From the NCBI GenBank assembly GCA_002400905.2, contig NVRQ02000044.1:1-36257 (forward strand): a stretch of 36,257 bases of DNA, written 5' to 3'. Source of the DNA: Gammaproteobacteria bacterium. GTDB taxonomy: Bacteria > Pseudomonadota > Gammaproteobacteria > GCA-2400775. Under the pieces are notes generated by a model. The model was not told where the DNA came from, ran no database searches, and saw only the letters and a list, made by a program, of their open reading frames with translations. Below are positions 19,617 to 30,323 of this stretch, one piece after another; the first letter of the stretch is position 1, and the number at the start of each line of letters is the position of its first letter. The translations under genes were made by a program, and so were the position numbers.

Positions 19617-20451
19617 TCGACGCAAGCACAATCATAAGAAAGTGGGTGCCGCAGCAAAAGTAAAACAATATGGTTCTGTGTTTATAACGGTCACTGGAAC
19701 GGTATTAGTTGTAGTTCTGGTTGTAATGACCGGAAGGTGGCTGGGGGATACAGATAATTTCCCTATCACCAAAGTAAATGTTGAAGGAGGGTTTAAGTAT
19801 GTCTCTCCTGAAGATGTGCAAGCGGCGGTAATGCCCTTTATTGGTGGCGGTTTTTTTCAGTTGGATGTTGACACGATTAAGCAGGCTCTGGCTGAGATGC
19901 CCTGGGTTGAGGCAGTAGTCGTACGCAAGATATGGCCTGATACGGTATTTGTGCATGTCAAAGAGCAAAGTATTTTGGCTCGTTGGGGTGAGCATGGGTT
20001 GTTGAATCGTAATGGCATGCCCTTTTATCCGACGCTAGAGTCGATTGATGAAAACCTGCCATTGCTGCTTGGCCCGGAGGGTAGTCATAAGCATGTTGCT
20101 GATCATTACAAAACTACCAATGTGTTGTTGCGAGATCTTGACTTGGAATTGACCAAGCTTGTCTATACGGCACGCGGGTCATGGCAATTGGAATTTAGCA
20201 ATGATCAAGTGGTGATGCTTGGTAGCGAAAATGTCAGCCAGCGCATGCATCGCTTGGCTGGTTTGTATGGTGAGCTTGTAAACAGTAGAGCAGGCGAGAG
20301 CCTTGTAAAAATTGATATGCGTTATGACACGGGTATTGCTGTGCAATGGCAGCAACGTTTTGATGGGGGCGAATGTCAGAGTATTGATGCTTGTCAGCAA
20401 GCATCAATTGGTGGTCAATCAGTAGGGCAAACAAGGAAGCTGGTTTTTTAA
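19606..20451 (+). CDS. ftsQ: Cell division protein FtsQ
   Basis: Single TM, POTRA domain (FPITKVNVEGGFKYVSPEDVQAAV), between ddlB and ftsA; ATG 19606 overlaps the ddlB end. Confidence 0.93.
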   Translation: MAFNRRKHNHKKVGAAAKVKQYGSVFITVTGTVLVVVLVVMTGRWLGDTDNFPITKVNVEGGFKYVSPEDVQAAVMPFIGGGFFQLDVDTIKQALAEMPWVEAVVVRKIWPDTVFVHVKEQSILARWGEHGLLNRNGMPFYPTLESIDENLPLLLGPEGSHKHVADHYKTTNVLLRDLDLELTKLVYTARGSWQLEFSNDQVVMLGSENVSQRMHRLAGLYGELVNSRAGESLVKIDMRYDTGIAVQWQQRFDGGECQSIDACQQASIGGQSVGQTRKLVF

Positions 20452-20453
20452 TA

Positions 20454-21686
20454 ATGTCAAAGCGAGAAGAAAAAGATCTTATAGTTGGGCTTGATATTGG
20501 TACGTCTAAAGTCGTCGCGATTGTCTGTGAAATTAATCAAGGCGATGAAATGGAGATCATCGGTGTTGGTTCTCATCCCTCGCGCGGATTGAAAAAAGGC
20601 GTAGTCGTTAATATCGAATCAACCGTGCAGTCGATTCAGCGTGCGGTAGAAGAGGCCGAGTTGATGGCGGGTTGTCAAATACATTCTGTTTACGTCGGCA
20701 TTGCGGGCAGTCATATTCGCAGCCTTAATTCACATGGCATCGTTGCGATTAGAGACAAAGAGGTTGCTACGAGCGACGTAGAACGCGTCATGGATGCTGC
20801 GCGTGCTGTCGCGGTGCCAGCTGATCAAAAAATACTTCATGTGTTGCCGCAGGAATATATTATTGATAACCAAGAAGGGATTAGAGAGCCGATTGGGATG
20901 TCGGGCGTTCGCCTTGAAGCAAAGGTGCATTTAGTCACCGGTGCGGTAAGCGCCGCGCAAAACATTATTAAGTGTATTCGTCGTTGTGGCTTGGAAGTGG
21001 ACGAAGTGATTCTCGAGCAATTGGCTTCGAGCTATGCAGTGCTGACTGATGATGAGCGTGAGCTGGGCGTGTGCTTGGTAGACATCGGTGGTGGCACCAC
21101 CGATATCGCTGTTTTTGCTGACGGTGCTATTCAGCATACCGCAGTAATTCCTATTGCTGGTGATCAGGTGACGAACGATATTGCCGTGGCACTGCGTACA
21201 CCAACACCGAATGCAGAAGAGATAAAAATTAAGTATGCCTGTGCACTAACCCAGTTAGCAGGCCAAGACCAAACTATTGAAGTGCCAAGTGTTGGTGATA
21301 GGCCGCCGCGTAGATTGTCGCGCCAAACATTGGCTGAGGTGGTTGAGCCGCGCTATGAGGAATTACTTACTTTGGTTCAAGCGGAGCTTCGGCGGAGCGG
21401 CTACGAAGACTTGGTGGCGGCAGGAATTGTCATGACCGGAGGTTCGTCAAAGATGGAAGGTTTGATCGAGCTGGCGGAAGAAATATTTCATATGCCAGTT
21501 CGGCTTGGGTCGCCGCAGTACGACGGTGGCTTAGTAGATGTAGTACGTAATCCAATTTATGCGACAGGGGTGGGTCTACTTCTGTTTGGTGGTAATGAAA
21601 GAAGTGAAAACAGAGTGGATACCCACAGAGGTGGGTCGAGAGCACTTTGGGGCCGAGTTAAAAGTTGGTTTCAGGGTGATTACTAG
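20454..21686 (+). CDS. ftsA: Cell division protein FtsA
   Basis: LIVGLDIGTSKVVAIV, LVDIGGGTTDIAVF, VMTGGSSKMEGL, C-terminal amphipathic GRVKSWFQ. Confidence 0.96.
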   Translation: MSKREEKDLIVGLDIGTSKVVAIVCEINQGDEMEIIGVGSHPSRGLKKGVVVNIESTVQSIQRAVEEAELMAGCQIHSVYVGIAGSHIRSLNSHGIVAIRDKEVATSDVERVMDAARAVAVPADQKILHVLPQEYIIDNQEGIREPIGMSGVRLEAKVHLVTGAVSAAQNIIKCIRRCGLEVDEVILEQLASSYAVLTDDERELGVCLVDIGGGTTDIAVFADGAIQHTAVIPIAGDQVTNDIAVALRTPTPNAEEIKIKYACALTQLAGQDQTIEVPSVGDRPPRRLSRQTLAEVVEPRYEELLTLVQAELRRSGYEDLVAAGIVMTGGSSKMEGLIELAEEIFHMPVRLGSPQYDGGLVDVVRNPIYATGVGLLLFGGNERSENRVDTHRGGSRALWGRVKSWFQGDY

Positions 21687-21845
21687 GAGTCTGTCGGACT
21701 TAGGCAATCGTAGCGAGGGGAAGCCATTTTTAGTCGGATTTGTCGATCATTTGAGGCGAATAGTGAGTTTATTTAACGAGAATGATCGGGGAATCTGGCA
21801 AAAATGGCTTTCCCGCAGTAGATTTGTCCTAAATCCGACAGGCTC
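21687..21845. mobile_element. MITE-like long-hairpin element 3, between ftsA and ftsZ
   Basis: Ends GAGTCTGTCGGACTTAGG / CCTAAATCCGACAGGCTC (16/18 complementary), bounded by CTAG on both sides (21683-21686, 21846-21849); inner arms GGGGAAGCCATTTTT/AAAAATGGCTTTCCC and CGATCATT/AATGATCG make it almost one continuous hairpin. Confidence 0.82.
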
Positions 21846-21900
21846 CTAGCTCTGTCTTAAAATTTGAAATGAGTTAATTTGGGGTTAAATGAGGAGAGAT

Positions 21901-23067
21901 ATGATGTTTGAATTATTAGACGCACATAATCAAAATGCAGTAATCAAAGTCATTGGTGTTGGTGGCGCTGGTGGTAACGCAGTTGAGCATATGGTGGCAG
22001 CGGATATTGATGGAGTCGACTTTGTTTGCGTCAATACCGATGCGCAGGCGTTAAAAAATTCGCAAGCACGCATTATTTTGCAAGTTGGAGATAGCCTGAC
22101 TAGAGGTTTGGGTGCGGGCTCTGACCCTGAAGTGGGTCGCCAGGCGGCCTTAGAAGACCGTGATCGTATTTCCGAAGTCATTGAGGGTGCTGACATGGTA
22201 TTTATCACTGCTGGCATGGGTGGCGGTACGGGTACGGGTGGTGCGCCGGTGATCGCGCAAATAGCGAAGGAGATGGGGATATTGACGGTTGCTGTTGTGA
22301 CGAAGCCGTTTCCATTTGAAGGGAATAAGCGGACGGCTATTGCTAATGCGGGCATTGAAGCATTAGGGCAGTATGTTGATTCGCTTATTACTATTCCTAA
22401 TGAAAAATTGCTATCGGTTTTTGATCGTAATACTTCATTGCTTGATGCGTTTAAAGGTGCCAATGATGTATTGCTCGGTGCAGTACAGGGTATTGCTCAG
22501 CTGATTACTCGTCCCGGCCTAATTAATGTCGACTTTGCTGATGTGCGCACCGTGATGTCTGAAATGGGTATGGCCATGATGGGTTCGGGTGTTGCTAGCG
22601 GCGAAGACCGTGCTAGAGAAGCCGCCGAGCGTGCGGTTGCTAGTCCACTGCTGGAAGATATTAATCTGGCTGGTGCGAGGGGAATTTTGGTTAATGTAAC
22701 CGCCGGGCTAGACTTGTCGATTGGCGAGTTTGCTGAAGTGGGTGACACGATCAAAGCATTCGCTTCTGACGATGCCACCGTTGTGGTGGGTACGGTGCTC
22801 GATGCCGAACTTACTGACGAAATTCGTGTAACGGTAGTTGCGACTGGCTTGGGTCAGGAGCTACGCAAACCGGTTGAGGAGGTGCCAGTTAAACTAGTTT
22901 ATAAGGAGGCCAACGGTGGTGAAGTCAATTATGACAATTTAGATCGGCCTACTGTAATGCGCGGAAATTCCGTTTCTTCCCCTGATAGATATGCTGGCCA
23001 AGATGATTCTAGCAACAATTTGGAATATCTCGACGTGCCCGCATTTCTGCGTCGTCAAGCGGATTGA
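21901..23067 (+). CDS. ftsZ: Cell division GTPase FtsZ
   Basis: Tubulin signature GGGTGTGGAPVIA, NVDFADVRTVM, C-terminal peptide YLDVPAFLRRQAD; ATG 21901 follows GAGGAGAG. Confidence 0.97.
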   Translation: MMFELLDAHNQNAVIKVIGVGGAGGNAVEHMVAADIDGVDFVCVNTDAQALKNSQARIILQVGDSLTRGLGAGSDPEVGRQAALEDRDRISEVIEGADMVFITAGMGGGTGTGGAPVIAQIAKEMGILTVAVVTKPFPFEGNKRTAIANAGIEALGQYVDSLITIPNEKLLSVFDRNTSLLDAFKGANDVLLGAVQGIAQLITRPGLINVDFADVRTVMSEMGMAMMGSGVASGEDRAREAAERAVASPLLEDINLAGARGILVNVTAGLDLSIGEFAEVGDTIKAFASDDATVVVGTVLDAELTDEIRVTVVATGLGQELRKPVEEVPVKLVYKEANGGEVNYDNLDRPTVMRGNSVSSPDRYAGQDDSSNNLEYLDVPAFLRRQAD

Positions 23068-23147
23068 GGGTCTATTAAGCGAGGAGTCAGCCAAGAAAAG
23101 CTAAATTATGTCTACAGATTGCCGAAAGTGTGATATTGGCACCGTTT

Positions 23148-23175
23148 TTGACAATCAACACTAATGTAGTGTAAA
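23148..23175 (+). promoter_or_regulatory. Possible lpxC promoter
   Basis: TTGACA (23148-23153), N16, TGTAAA (23170-23175) in the ftsZ-lpxC gap. Confidence 0.4.
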
Positions 23176-23224
23176 AGGCTCTTATTAAATCAAGGAATTG
23201 CGGGCGAGGCCCCTCTGGGACATT

Positions 23225-24136
23225 ATGATTAAACAACGAACTCTAAAAAATGTCATTCGCGCTACGGGCGTGGGATTGCATACTGGTAAAAAGGTATTGC
23301 TGACACTGCGTCCAGCGGCTGTGGACACCGGTATTATTTTTCGTCGTATTGATCTTGATGGTTACCCTGAAATTCCCGCACATCCTAACAATGTAGGTGA
23401 CACAAGTATGTCGACTACGTTGGTATATAATGATGTCCGTGTGTCAACGGTTGAGCATTTGTTGTCTGCGATGGCTGGACTCGGTATCGATAATGCTTAT
23501 GTTGATATTAGTGCTGCCGAAGTGCCAATTATGGATGGCAGCGCGGGTCCGTTTGTGTTCTTGCTGCAGTCGGCAGGTATCGAAGAGCAAAATGCCGCTA
23601 AACGTTTTATTCGCATTAAGCAGCCTGTTGAAGTTGTTGATGGTGATAAGTGGGTTAAGTTTGAGCCTTTCAATGGTTTCAAAGTAACGTTTAATATTGA
23701 CTTTGATCATCCTGCTTTTCGTGAGCGTGCGCAGACGGCGACTGTTGATTTTTCAACCACGTCTTTTGTTAAGGAAGTGAGTCGTGCGCGTACATTTGGT
23801 TTTATGCGTGATCTTGAGCAATTGCAGGCACGTAATTTGGCTTTAGGCGGTAGTATGGAAAATGCGATTGTCGTTGATGACTATCGTATTCTGAATGAAG
23901 ATGGCTTACGTTACGATGATGAGTTTGTTAAGCATAAAGTGCTTGATGCTATTGGTGACTTGTATTTGTTGGGCCATAGCCTGATTGGTGCGTTTATTGG
24001 TCATAAGTCTGGCCATTCGCTTAATAATCGCTTGTTGCGTGAATTACTTAAGAATCAAGAAGCATGGGAAGTCGTTACGTTTGATGAATCTGAGCCTGCG
24101 CCTATATCGTTTTCTCAGCCTGTCTCTGTTAGCTAG
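23225..24136 (+). CDS. lpxC: UDP-3-O-acyl-N-acetylglucosamine deacetylase LpxC
   Basis: [63 protein letters not shown]. Confidence 0.97.
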   Translation: MIKQRTLKNVIRATGVGLHTGKKVLLTLRPAAVDTGIIFRRIDLDGYPEIPAHPNNVGDTSMSTTLVYNDVRVSTVEHLLSAMAGLGIDNAYVDISAAEVPIMDGSAGPFVFLLQSAGIEEQNAAKRFIRIKQPVEVVDGDKWVKFEPFNGFKVTFNIDFDHPAFRERAQTATVDFSTTSFVKEVSRARTFGFMRDLEQLQARNLALGGSMENAIVVDDYRILNEDGLRYDDEFVKHKVLDAIGDLYLLGHSLIGAFIGHKSGHSLNNRLLRELLKNQEAWEVVTFDESEPAPISFSQPVSVS

Positions 24137-24337
24137 CAGGCGGTTGAAACAGTCTCATGTGGCACGAACGGCGTTAAAATTCGCCTCATACCCCAAGGGC
24201 ACGCAGAAGTGCTCATTTACAACGCGTAAGCTGCGCTTTCTAGGTGTACTCCTCAAGGGGGTATTAAAAAGAACCCTTGGGGTGTTCGCCGAATTTTGCC
24301 TTGTCTCGCACTCACCTGAGACTTTTTCAACAGCCTG
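24137..24337. mobile_element. MITE-like element 2, downstream of lpxC
   Basis: Ends CAGGCGGTTGAAACAGTCTCATGTG / CACCTGAGACTTTTTCAACAGCCTG (near-perfect inverted repeats), bounded by CTAG (24133-24136, 24338-24341); internal modules shared with element 1. Confidence 0.82.
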
Positions 24338-24399
24338 CTAGTATCCGCTAGCGTTATATCCCAGCATTATTTTTTTGATGTTGTTTTAGACGATCTACA

Positions 24400-24723
24400 C
24401 TAGCGTATTTCGTTGGGGGATACTTTTACCTTGATGAAGCTAATATTGGGTAACGATGTTTCTTGTTTGAGTTTTCGAATAAGGTCGCGGCTTAGGTAGC
24501 GCAGTTTTGATGCCCACGCTGGTGAGTCCGTTACTATCGTTAATTCAGATTCATTGATTGCTGTCACCCAGCAATGATCATGCATTGCCAATGGTAGGTA
24601 CTTTGTCACATGCTGAGTCAGTTCCATGCGAGCGCTGGCACCAGCGATTAAGTCGGATAGACCGCCTTTGCGTGTGCCGAGTAGTTGCTTAATTGATCTT
24701 GGTCGTGAAGTTTGAGTAGTCAT
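24400..24723 (-). CDS. dciA: DUF721 / DciA-like replicative helicase loading protein
   Basis: 107 aa, RPRSIKQLL...; VTDSPAWASKLRYLSRDLIRKLK typical of DUF721; position between lpxC and secA. Confidence 0.82.
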   Translation of the reverse strand: MTTQTSRPRSIKQLLGTRKGGLSDLIAGASARMELTQHVTKYLPLAMHDHCWVTAINESELTIVTDSPAWASKLRYLSRDLIRKLKQETSLPNISFIKVKVSPNEIR

Positions 24724-24829
24724 TGATCTTGTTTTTAGTCTAGGCGCACTAGCTTAGCAATGTTACTATTTCGCGCGCAAGTCGCTTACTTTCCTAAAAC
24801 CTACATAAGTTGCTGATTTTAAAATAAAT

Positions 24830-27568
24830 ATGGTTGCTAATATTTTTAAAAAAGTTTTTGGTAGTCGTAATGACCGCTATATAAAACGTCTGCGCCCGAT
24901 CGTTGAGCGCGTTAATGTACTTGAGGATGAAGTCAGTCAGCTGTCTGATGAGGATCTCTCTGCTCGTACAGATGATTTGCGACAGCGTGCCATTAGCGGT
25001 GAATCTCTTGACAGCTTGATCCCAGAAGCCTTTGCTACGGTTCGAGAAGCAGGTAAGCGTGTTCACAACATGCGCCATTTCGATGTTCAGCTTATCGGTG
25101 GTATGGTTTTGAACGAAGGCAAGATCGCTGAAATGCGCACTGGTGAAGGTAAAACTCTGGTCGCAACACTGGCAGGCTATCTCAATGCTTTATCGGGAGA
25201 GGGCGTGCATGTCGTTACCGTTAATGATTATCTCGCTAAGCGCGATGCTGAGTGGATGGGGCAGATATACCGGCTCTTAGGTATGTCGGTAGGCGTCATT
25301 TTTAGTGGCCAAAATCAAGAAGAAAAACGCGCTGCCTACGCTTGCGATATTGTTTATGGCACCAATAACGAGTTTGGCTTCGATTATCTTAGAGATAATA
25401 TGGCGTTCTCATCGGCTGACCGCGTTCAACGTAAGTTGAATTTTGCAATTATTGATGAAGTAGACTCGATTCTTATTGACGAAGCGCGTACCCCGCTTAT
25501 TATTTCCGGTGCAGTTGAAAATAAGAGTGATTTGTATGTCAGTGTGAATAAGCTAATCCCTAGCTTGGTTAAACAAGAAGCAAAGGAAAGGGAAGAAGAC
25601 GAAGAGGGGCCTGGTGATTACAGTGTTGATGAAAAGGCTAGGCAAGTCTATTTGACCGAGGAAGGCCATCAGCATGTTGAAGAGTTGCTTGAAAAGGCAG
25701 GCTTGTTACGTTCAGGTGAGAGTCTGTATGACGCTACCAATATTACGTTAATGCATCATATTAACTGCGCTTTGCGTGCTCACGTTTTATTTCAAAAAGA
25801 TGTGCACTATGTTGTCAATAATGATGAAGTTATTATTGTCGACGAGTTTACAGGTCGTACCATGCCAGGGCGACGGTGGTCAGATGGCTTACATCAAGCG
25901 GTTGAAGCGAAAGAGAATGCTGCGATTCAGCAAGAAAATCAGACTTTGGCGTCGATTACTTTTCAGAACTTTTTTCGCTTGTATCGCAAGCTAAGTGGTA
26001 TGACCGGGACTGCTGATACGGAAGCATTTGAGTTTCAACAGATTTATGGCCTGGAAGTTGTTGTTATCCCGCCGCACCGACCTACTGTGCGTGATGATAT
26101 GACAGACTTGATTTATCTCACCGCTAAAGAAAAATACGCCGCGATCATCGAGGATATCGAAGACTGTTGTAAGCGTAAGCAACCAGTGTTGGTGGGTACT
26201 GCTTCTATTGAAACATCTGAGTATTTGTCAGACTTGCTCAATAAAGCCAACATTAAACACGAAGTGCTTAATGCTAAACAGCATGAGCGTGAGGCAGACA
26301 TCATTGCCCAGGCCGGTAGCCCGGGGGCTATCACCATCGCTACCAATATGGCTGGGCGTGGCACTGATATTGTTTTAGGCGGAAGCCTTGAGGCTGCCTT
26401 AAGTGCGGTTGATGGCAATAATAGCGCGGCTGGCCAAACCGAAAATGATAAATGGCAGTCTTTGCATGAACACGTATTAGCGTTTGGCGGCTTGCATGTT
26501 ATTGGTACTGAGCGGCATGAGTCGCGTCGTATTGACAATCAGTTACGCGGTCGTTCTGGTCGCCAAGGAGACCCGGGGTCTACGCGTTTTTATCTTTCAT
26601 TGGAAGATAACTTGATGCGGATTTTCGCCTCTGAGCGTGTAGCTAACATGATGCAGAAGCTTGGTATGCAAGAAGGCGAGGCCATTGAGCATGGCCTGGT
26701 TTCTAAGGCCATTGAAAATGCGCAGCGCAAGGTTGAAGGACATAACTTTGATATTCGTAAGCAATTGCTTGAGTATGATGATGTCGCCAATGATCAACGT
26801 AAAGTTGTTTACGAACAACGCAATGAGTTGATGGATAGCGATGACGTTTCTGGCACTATCAACGCGATTCGTGAAGACGTAGTGAATGAGGTTATTAATC
26901 GCCACGTGCCACCGGGTAGTTTAGAAGAGCAGTGGGATGTACCGAATCTAGAAAAAGATATCGAACAACAGTTTGCGATGAGTGTGCCAATACGTCAGTG
27001 GTTGGATGACGACGATAGTCTGCACGAAGAGATATTACGCCAGAAACTTGTTGATATGGCAGTGGATGCCTACCAAGAAAAAGAAAACCAAGCTGGTTCG
27101 GATTCGATGCGCCATCTTGAAAAGGCCGTGATGTTAAGAGTGTTAGATAATCTATGGAAAGATCATTTGGCGGCAATGGATCATCTGCGTCAAAGTATTA
27201 ATCTGCGCGGCTACGCGCAAAAAAACCCCAAGCAGGAGTATAAGCGCGAAGCCTTTGGCATGTTCAATAGCCTGCTTGAGCGTATTCGTTTGGAAGTTAT
27301 TACCATCATTAGTCGCGTACAGATACGTGATGAGGAAGACGTTGAAGCGATTGAAGAGCAGCGTCGCCAGCAACAGTCGGAGATGCAATATCAGCATGAG
27401 GAGAGCTCGGCTATCCCTGATCAATCAGGCGAGCCTGGCGAGGGTGGGCGAGCAGCAGAACACGCAGGTGAAACTTTTGTGCGTCAGCAACCTAAAGTGG
27501 GTCGCAATGAAGCTTGTCCTTGTGGTTCGGGTAAAAAATACAAGCAATGTCACGGCAAGTTGGCTTAA
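24830..27568 (+). CDS. secA: Preprotein translocase ATPase SecA
   Basis: [42 protein letters not shown]-terminal SEC-C zinc motif [14 protein letters not shown]. Confidence 0.98.
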   Translation: MVANIFKKVFGSRNDRYIKRLRPIVERVNVLEDEVSQLSDEDLSARTDDLRQRAISGESLDSLIPEAFATVREAGKRVHNMRHFDVQLIGGMVLNEGKIAEMRTGEGKTLVATLAGYLNALSGEGVHVVTVNDYLAKRDAEWMGQIYRLLGMSVGVIFSGQNQEEKRAAYACDIVYGTNNEFGFDYLRDNMAFSSADRVQRKLNFAIIDEVDSILIDEARTPLIISGAVENKSDLYVSVNKLIPSLVKQEAKEREEDEEGPGDYSVDEKARQVYLTEEGHQHVEELLEKAGLLRSGESLYDATNITLMHHINCALRAHVLFQKDVHYVVNNDEVIIVDEFTGRTMPGRRWSDGLHQAVEAKENAAIQQENQTLASITFQNFFRLYRKLSGMTGTADTEAFEFQQIYGLEVVVIPPHRPTVRDDMTDLIYLTAKEKYAAIIEDIEDCCKRKQPVLVGTASIETSEYLSDLLNKANIKHEVLNAKQHEREADIIAQAGSPGAITIATNMAGRGTDIVLGGSLEAALSAVDGNNSAAGQTENDKWQSLHEHVLAFGGLHVIGTERHESRRIDNQLRGRSGRQGDPGSTRFYLSLEDNLMRIFASERVANMMQKLGMQEGEAIEHGLVSKAIENAQRKVEGHNFDIRKQLLEYDDVANDQRKVVYEQRNELMDSDDVSGTINAIREDVVNEVINRHVPPGSLEEQWDVPNLEKDIEQQFAMSVPIRQWLDDDDSLHEEILRQKLVDMAVDAYQEKENQAGSDSMRHLEKAVMLRVLDNLWKDHLAAMDHLRQSINLRGYAQKNPKQEYKREAFGMFNSLLERIRLEVITIISRVQIRDEEDVEAIEEQRRQQQSEMQYQHEESSAIPDQSGEPGEGGRAAEHAGETFVRQQPKVGRNEACPCGSGKKYKQCHGKLA

Positions 27569-27590
27569 TTTGCCTTCCTATTAGTACAGA

Positions 27591-28820
27591 GTGAGCAATA
27601 AGCTGAATTCATCTGTTACCGTCGAGAAAGACGCAAAACCCATTAAAGGGATTCGTTTGGCGACGGCGTGCGCGGGTATCAAGCAAACGCAACGTGATGA
27701 TGTCACGTTGATTGAATTGGCTGAAGGCTCAGCCTGTGTCGCGGTGTTCACACAAAATCGTTTTTGCGCTGCGCCCGTAGTGCTTGCTAAGCGCCATCTG
27801 CAACAAACTTCACCAAGATATTTACTTATTAATAGCGGTAATGCCAATGCGGGTATGGGCGCTATTGGGCTTGAAGATGCTAAGGCCAGTTGTCGCGAAT
27901 TGTCAGCGCGGACCGATGTTGATGAGGCGTCAATATTGCCCTTTTCTACCGGTGTGATTGGTGAGCGTTTGGCAGTAGATAAAGTTACGGCTGTATTGGA
28001 TGAATTAATTTCTGGCCTAGACGTTGGCCATTGGCCTGCAGCAGCGGTAGCGATTATGACCACAGATACGGTTGAAAAGGTTGCTTCTGTGCGGTGTGAG
28101 ATTGGCGGTCACATTACAACGGTGACGGGTATTACTAAAGGCTCAGGCATGATTCACCCGAATATGGCCACCATGCTTGCTTATATTGCTACGGATGCTG
28201 GCGTCGATGAGGAGGTGTTGTCCCAATGTTTAAATGGCGCTGTTGCGCAGTCGTTTAATAGCATTACAGTTGATGGTGATACGTCAACCAATGACGCCTG
28301 TGTATTGATGGCAACGGGTCAAGGTGGTCTTATTGTCAGTAGCGCAGATGATCCTGCCTACAAAGCACTGAGTGAGGCAGTTAACGCAGTCAGTCGCGCA
28401 TTGGCGTTGGCGATTGTAGCGGATGGCGAAGGCGCTACGTGTCTTGTTCATATCGAAGTTAGCGGTGGTCAGTCAGTTCAAGAGTGCCGAAAAGTGGCTG
28501 ATACTGTCGCTTTATCGCCATTGGTCAAAACGGCATTGTTTGCTCAAGATCCGAATTGGGGCAGAGTGTTGGCCGCTGTTGGTCGCGCTGGTATTGATGA
28601 TCTCGATACAGAAAAAGTGACGATTCATCTCGATGATGTGTTGATTGCAGAAAAGGGCGCACGCGCCGCTAATTATAGCGAACAAGCAGCAAAGCTGGTT
28701 ATGGAGCGACAAGAGTATTGCCTCTATATTGGTTTGGGTCGTGGTACTGAAATGGCAAGGGTGGCCACATGTGATTTGTCTTACGATTATGTGCGTATCA
28801 ATGCAGAATATCGTAGTTAG
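27591..28820 (+). CDS. argJ: Bifunctional glutamate N-acetyltransferase / ornithine acetyltransferase ArgJ
   Basis: GIRLATACAGIK, GSGMIHPNMATMLAYI (autocleavage T), NSITVDGDTSTND; GTG start. Confidence 0.95.
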   Translation: MSNKLNSSVTVEKDAKPIKGIRLATACAGIKQTQRDDVTLIELAEGSACVAVFTQNRFCAAPVVLAKRHLQQTSPRYLLINSGNANAGMGAIGLEDAKASCRELSARTDVDEASILPFSTGVIGERLAVDKVTAVLDELISGLDVGHWPAAAVAIMTTDTVEKVASVRCEIGGHITTVTGITKGSGMIHPNMATMLAYIATDAGVDEEVLSQCLNGAVAQSFNSITVDGDTSTNDACVLMATGQGGLIVSSADDPAYKALSEAVNAVSRALALAIVADGEGATCLVHIEVSGGQSVQECRKVADTVALSPLVKTALFAQDPNWGRVLAAVGRAGIDDLDTEKVTIHLDDVLIAEKGARAANYSEQAAKLVMERQEYCLYIGLGRGTEMARVATCDLSYDYVRINAEYRS

Positions 28821-28862
28821 TTACACCAAACTCAGGTAATATCTGGCCGACTGATATGGAGT

Positions 28863-30077
28863 ATGACATTGAATAATATACTGAATTTCTTGGATGGCGG
28901 CTTATTGGAACCCACAGTTTGGGGTTATATTGGCTGGACATTGTTGCTGACTCATATCACGATCATTGGCGTTACAGTGTATCTGCACCGCTGCCAGGCT
29001 CATCGTGCTCTCCAATTGCATGTGAGTGTCAGTCACTTTTTCCGTTTTTGGATGTGGTTGACCACAGGTATGCGTACCAAGGAATGGGCAGCCATTCATC
29101 GTAAGCACCACGCAAAATGTGAGACCGAAGGCGATCCGCATAGTCCTGTGGTATTGGGTATTAATACGGTGTTGTGGCGTGGTGCCGAGCTTTATCAAGA
29201 AGAGGCTGATAATGCCGAAACCTTGGAAAGATACGGTAAAGGGACTCCAGATGACTGGATAGAACGTCACCTTTACGCGCGATCAAAAAACTGGGGTCTC
29301 TCAGTGATGTTTGTGCTGGATATTATGCTGTTTGGGGTTGCTGGCATTGCCGTATGGGCAGTGCAAATGGTGTGGATTCCATTTTTTGCTGCTGGCGTGG
29401 TCAATGGCTTGGGTCATTGGTGGGGTTATCGCAGTTACGAGTGTGATGATGCCGCGACCAATATTTTACCTATCGGTATTTTGATTGGTGGTGAAGAGTT
29501 GCATAACAATCACCATGCCTTTGCGAGCTCAGCCAAATTATCGTCAAAGTGGTATGAGTTTGATATTGGCTGGATGTATATCTGCCTACTAGAGATGTTT
29601 TTATTAGCTAAGGTGAAGAAGCTACCGCCGGAGCTAACGATTGATCGAGCTAAAATGATCTTGGATACTGACACGGTTGTAGCGATGGTGGGTAATCGTT
29701 TGCAAGTGATGTCGAACTACTGTCAGGATGTATTAAAGCGCGTTCATCGTGATGAGGTCGGCAAGGCAGATAGGGTGGCACGCGAAGACTTACATCGCAG
29801 TCTACCTTTACTGATTCGCGAGGAAAGCTTGATGGATGGCATGAGTAAAGAACGTCTTGAGAGTGTATTGGATGCTAGCGAGGTTTTAACAACCGTTTAT
29901 TCGTTTAAGCGGAATTTGCAAGAGATTATGCGCCGTTCTGCGGTGACTCACGAGCATCTGTTAGAAGCCATACAGGAATGGTGCCGCCAAGCTGAAGCAA
30001 CAGGGATTAAAGCGTTAGAAGAGTTTGCACAGGCATTGCGTGGCTATTCTATGCAGACAGCTCCAGCCATGACTTAG
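28863..30077 (+). CDS. Acyl-CoA desaturase / delta-9-type fatty acid desaturase
   Basis: His boxes HRCQAHR, HRKHH, ELHNNHH with four TM-like segments. Confidence 0.9.
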   Translation: MTLNNILNFLDGGLLEPTVWGYIGWTLLLTHITIIGVTVYLHRCQAHRALQLHVSVSHFFRFWMWLTTGMRTKEWAAIHRKHHAKCETEGDPHSPVVLGINTVLWRGAELYQEEADNAETLERYGKGTPDDWIERHLYARSKNWGLSVMFVLDIMLFGVAGIAVWAVQMVWIPFFAAGVVNGLGHWWGYRSYECDDAATNILPIGILIGGEELHNNHHAFASSAKLSSKWYEFDIGWMYICLLEMFLLAKVKKLPPELTIDRAKMILDTDTVVAMVGNRLQVMSNYCQDVLKRVHRDEVGKADRVAREDLHRSLPLLIREESLMDGMSKERLESVLDASEVLTTVYSFKRNLQEIMRRSAVTHEHLLEAIQEWCRQAEATGIKALEEFAQALRGYSMQTAPAMT

Positions 30078-30098
30078 CTTGGCCGGTAGTTTGATCAA

Positions 30099-30129
30099 TA
30101 AAAAACCCCGCCTAGGCGGGGTTTTTTTA
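30099..30129. terminator. Bidirectional intrinsic terminator
   Basis: AAAAAACCCCGCCTAGGCGGGGTTTTTTT: perfect palindrome with A/T tracts on both sides, between the converging desaturase and rpmG. Confidence 0.93.
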
Positions 30130-30149
30130 TTGAAGACAAAAGTGGGGAT

Positions 30150-30305
30150 CTATTTGATTTTGCCTTCTTTGTAGATCACGTGCTTACGAACCACGGGATC
30201 GTACTTCTTTATTTCCATCTTATCAGGCGTATTGCGTTTGTTCTTTACGGTGGTATAAAAATGACCTGTACCGGCAGAAGAATTCAGTCTAATTTTTTCG
30301 TACAT
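30150..30305 (-). CDS. rpmG: 50S ribosomal protein L33
   Basis: Reverse translation [51 protein letters not shown], 51 aa; below the ORF-track length cutoff. Confidence 0.95.
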   Translation of the reverse strand: MYEKIRLNSSAGTGHFYTTVKNKRNTPDKMEIKKYDPVVRKHVIYKEGKIK

Positions 30306-30323
30306 GATGTTCTTAACCTCAGA

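Noticed and set aside
21559-21849. 96-aa plus-strand ORF covering the end of ftsA and element 3
   Set aside because: Out of frame with ftsA and runs through a palindromic non-coding element; no recognisable protein.
21930-22463. 177-aa antisense ORF opposite ftsZ
   Set aside because: Low-complexity S/A/P-rich antisense frame typical of a shadow ORF opposite a conserved gene; same reasoning for the other antisense ORFs (e.g. 26113-26538, 27581-28063, 28902-29270).
23985-24341. 118-aa plus-strand ORF across the lpxC end and element 2
   Set aside because: Alternative frame of lpxC continuing into the inverted-repeat element; no coding signal.
28863-30077. Fatty-acid desaturase between argJ and rpmG considered as a new system
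   Set aside because: A recognisable single desaturase with standard His boxes and no associated novel genes.
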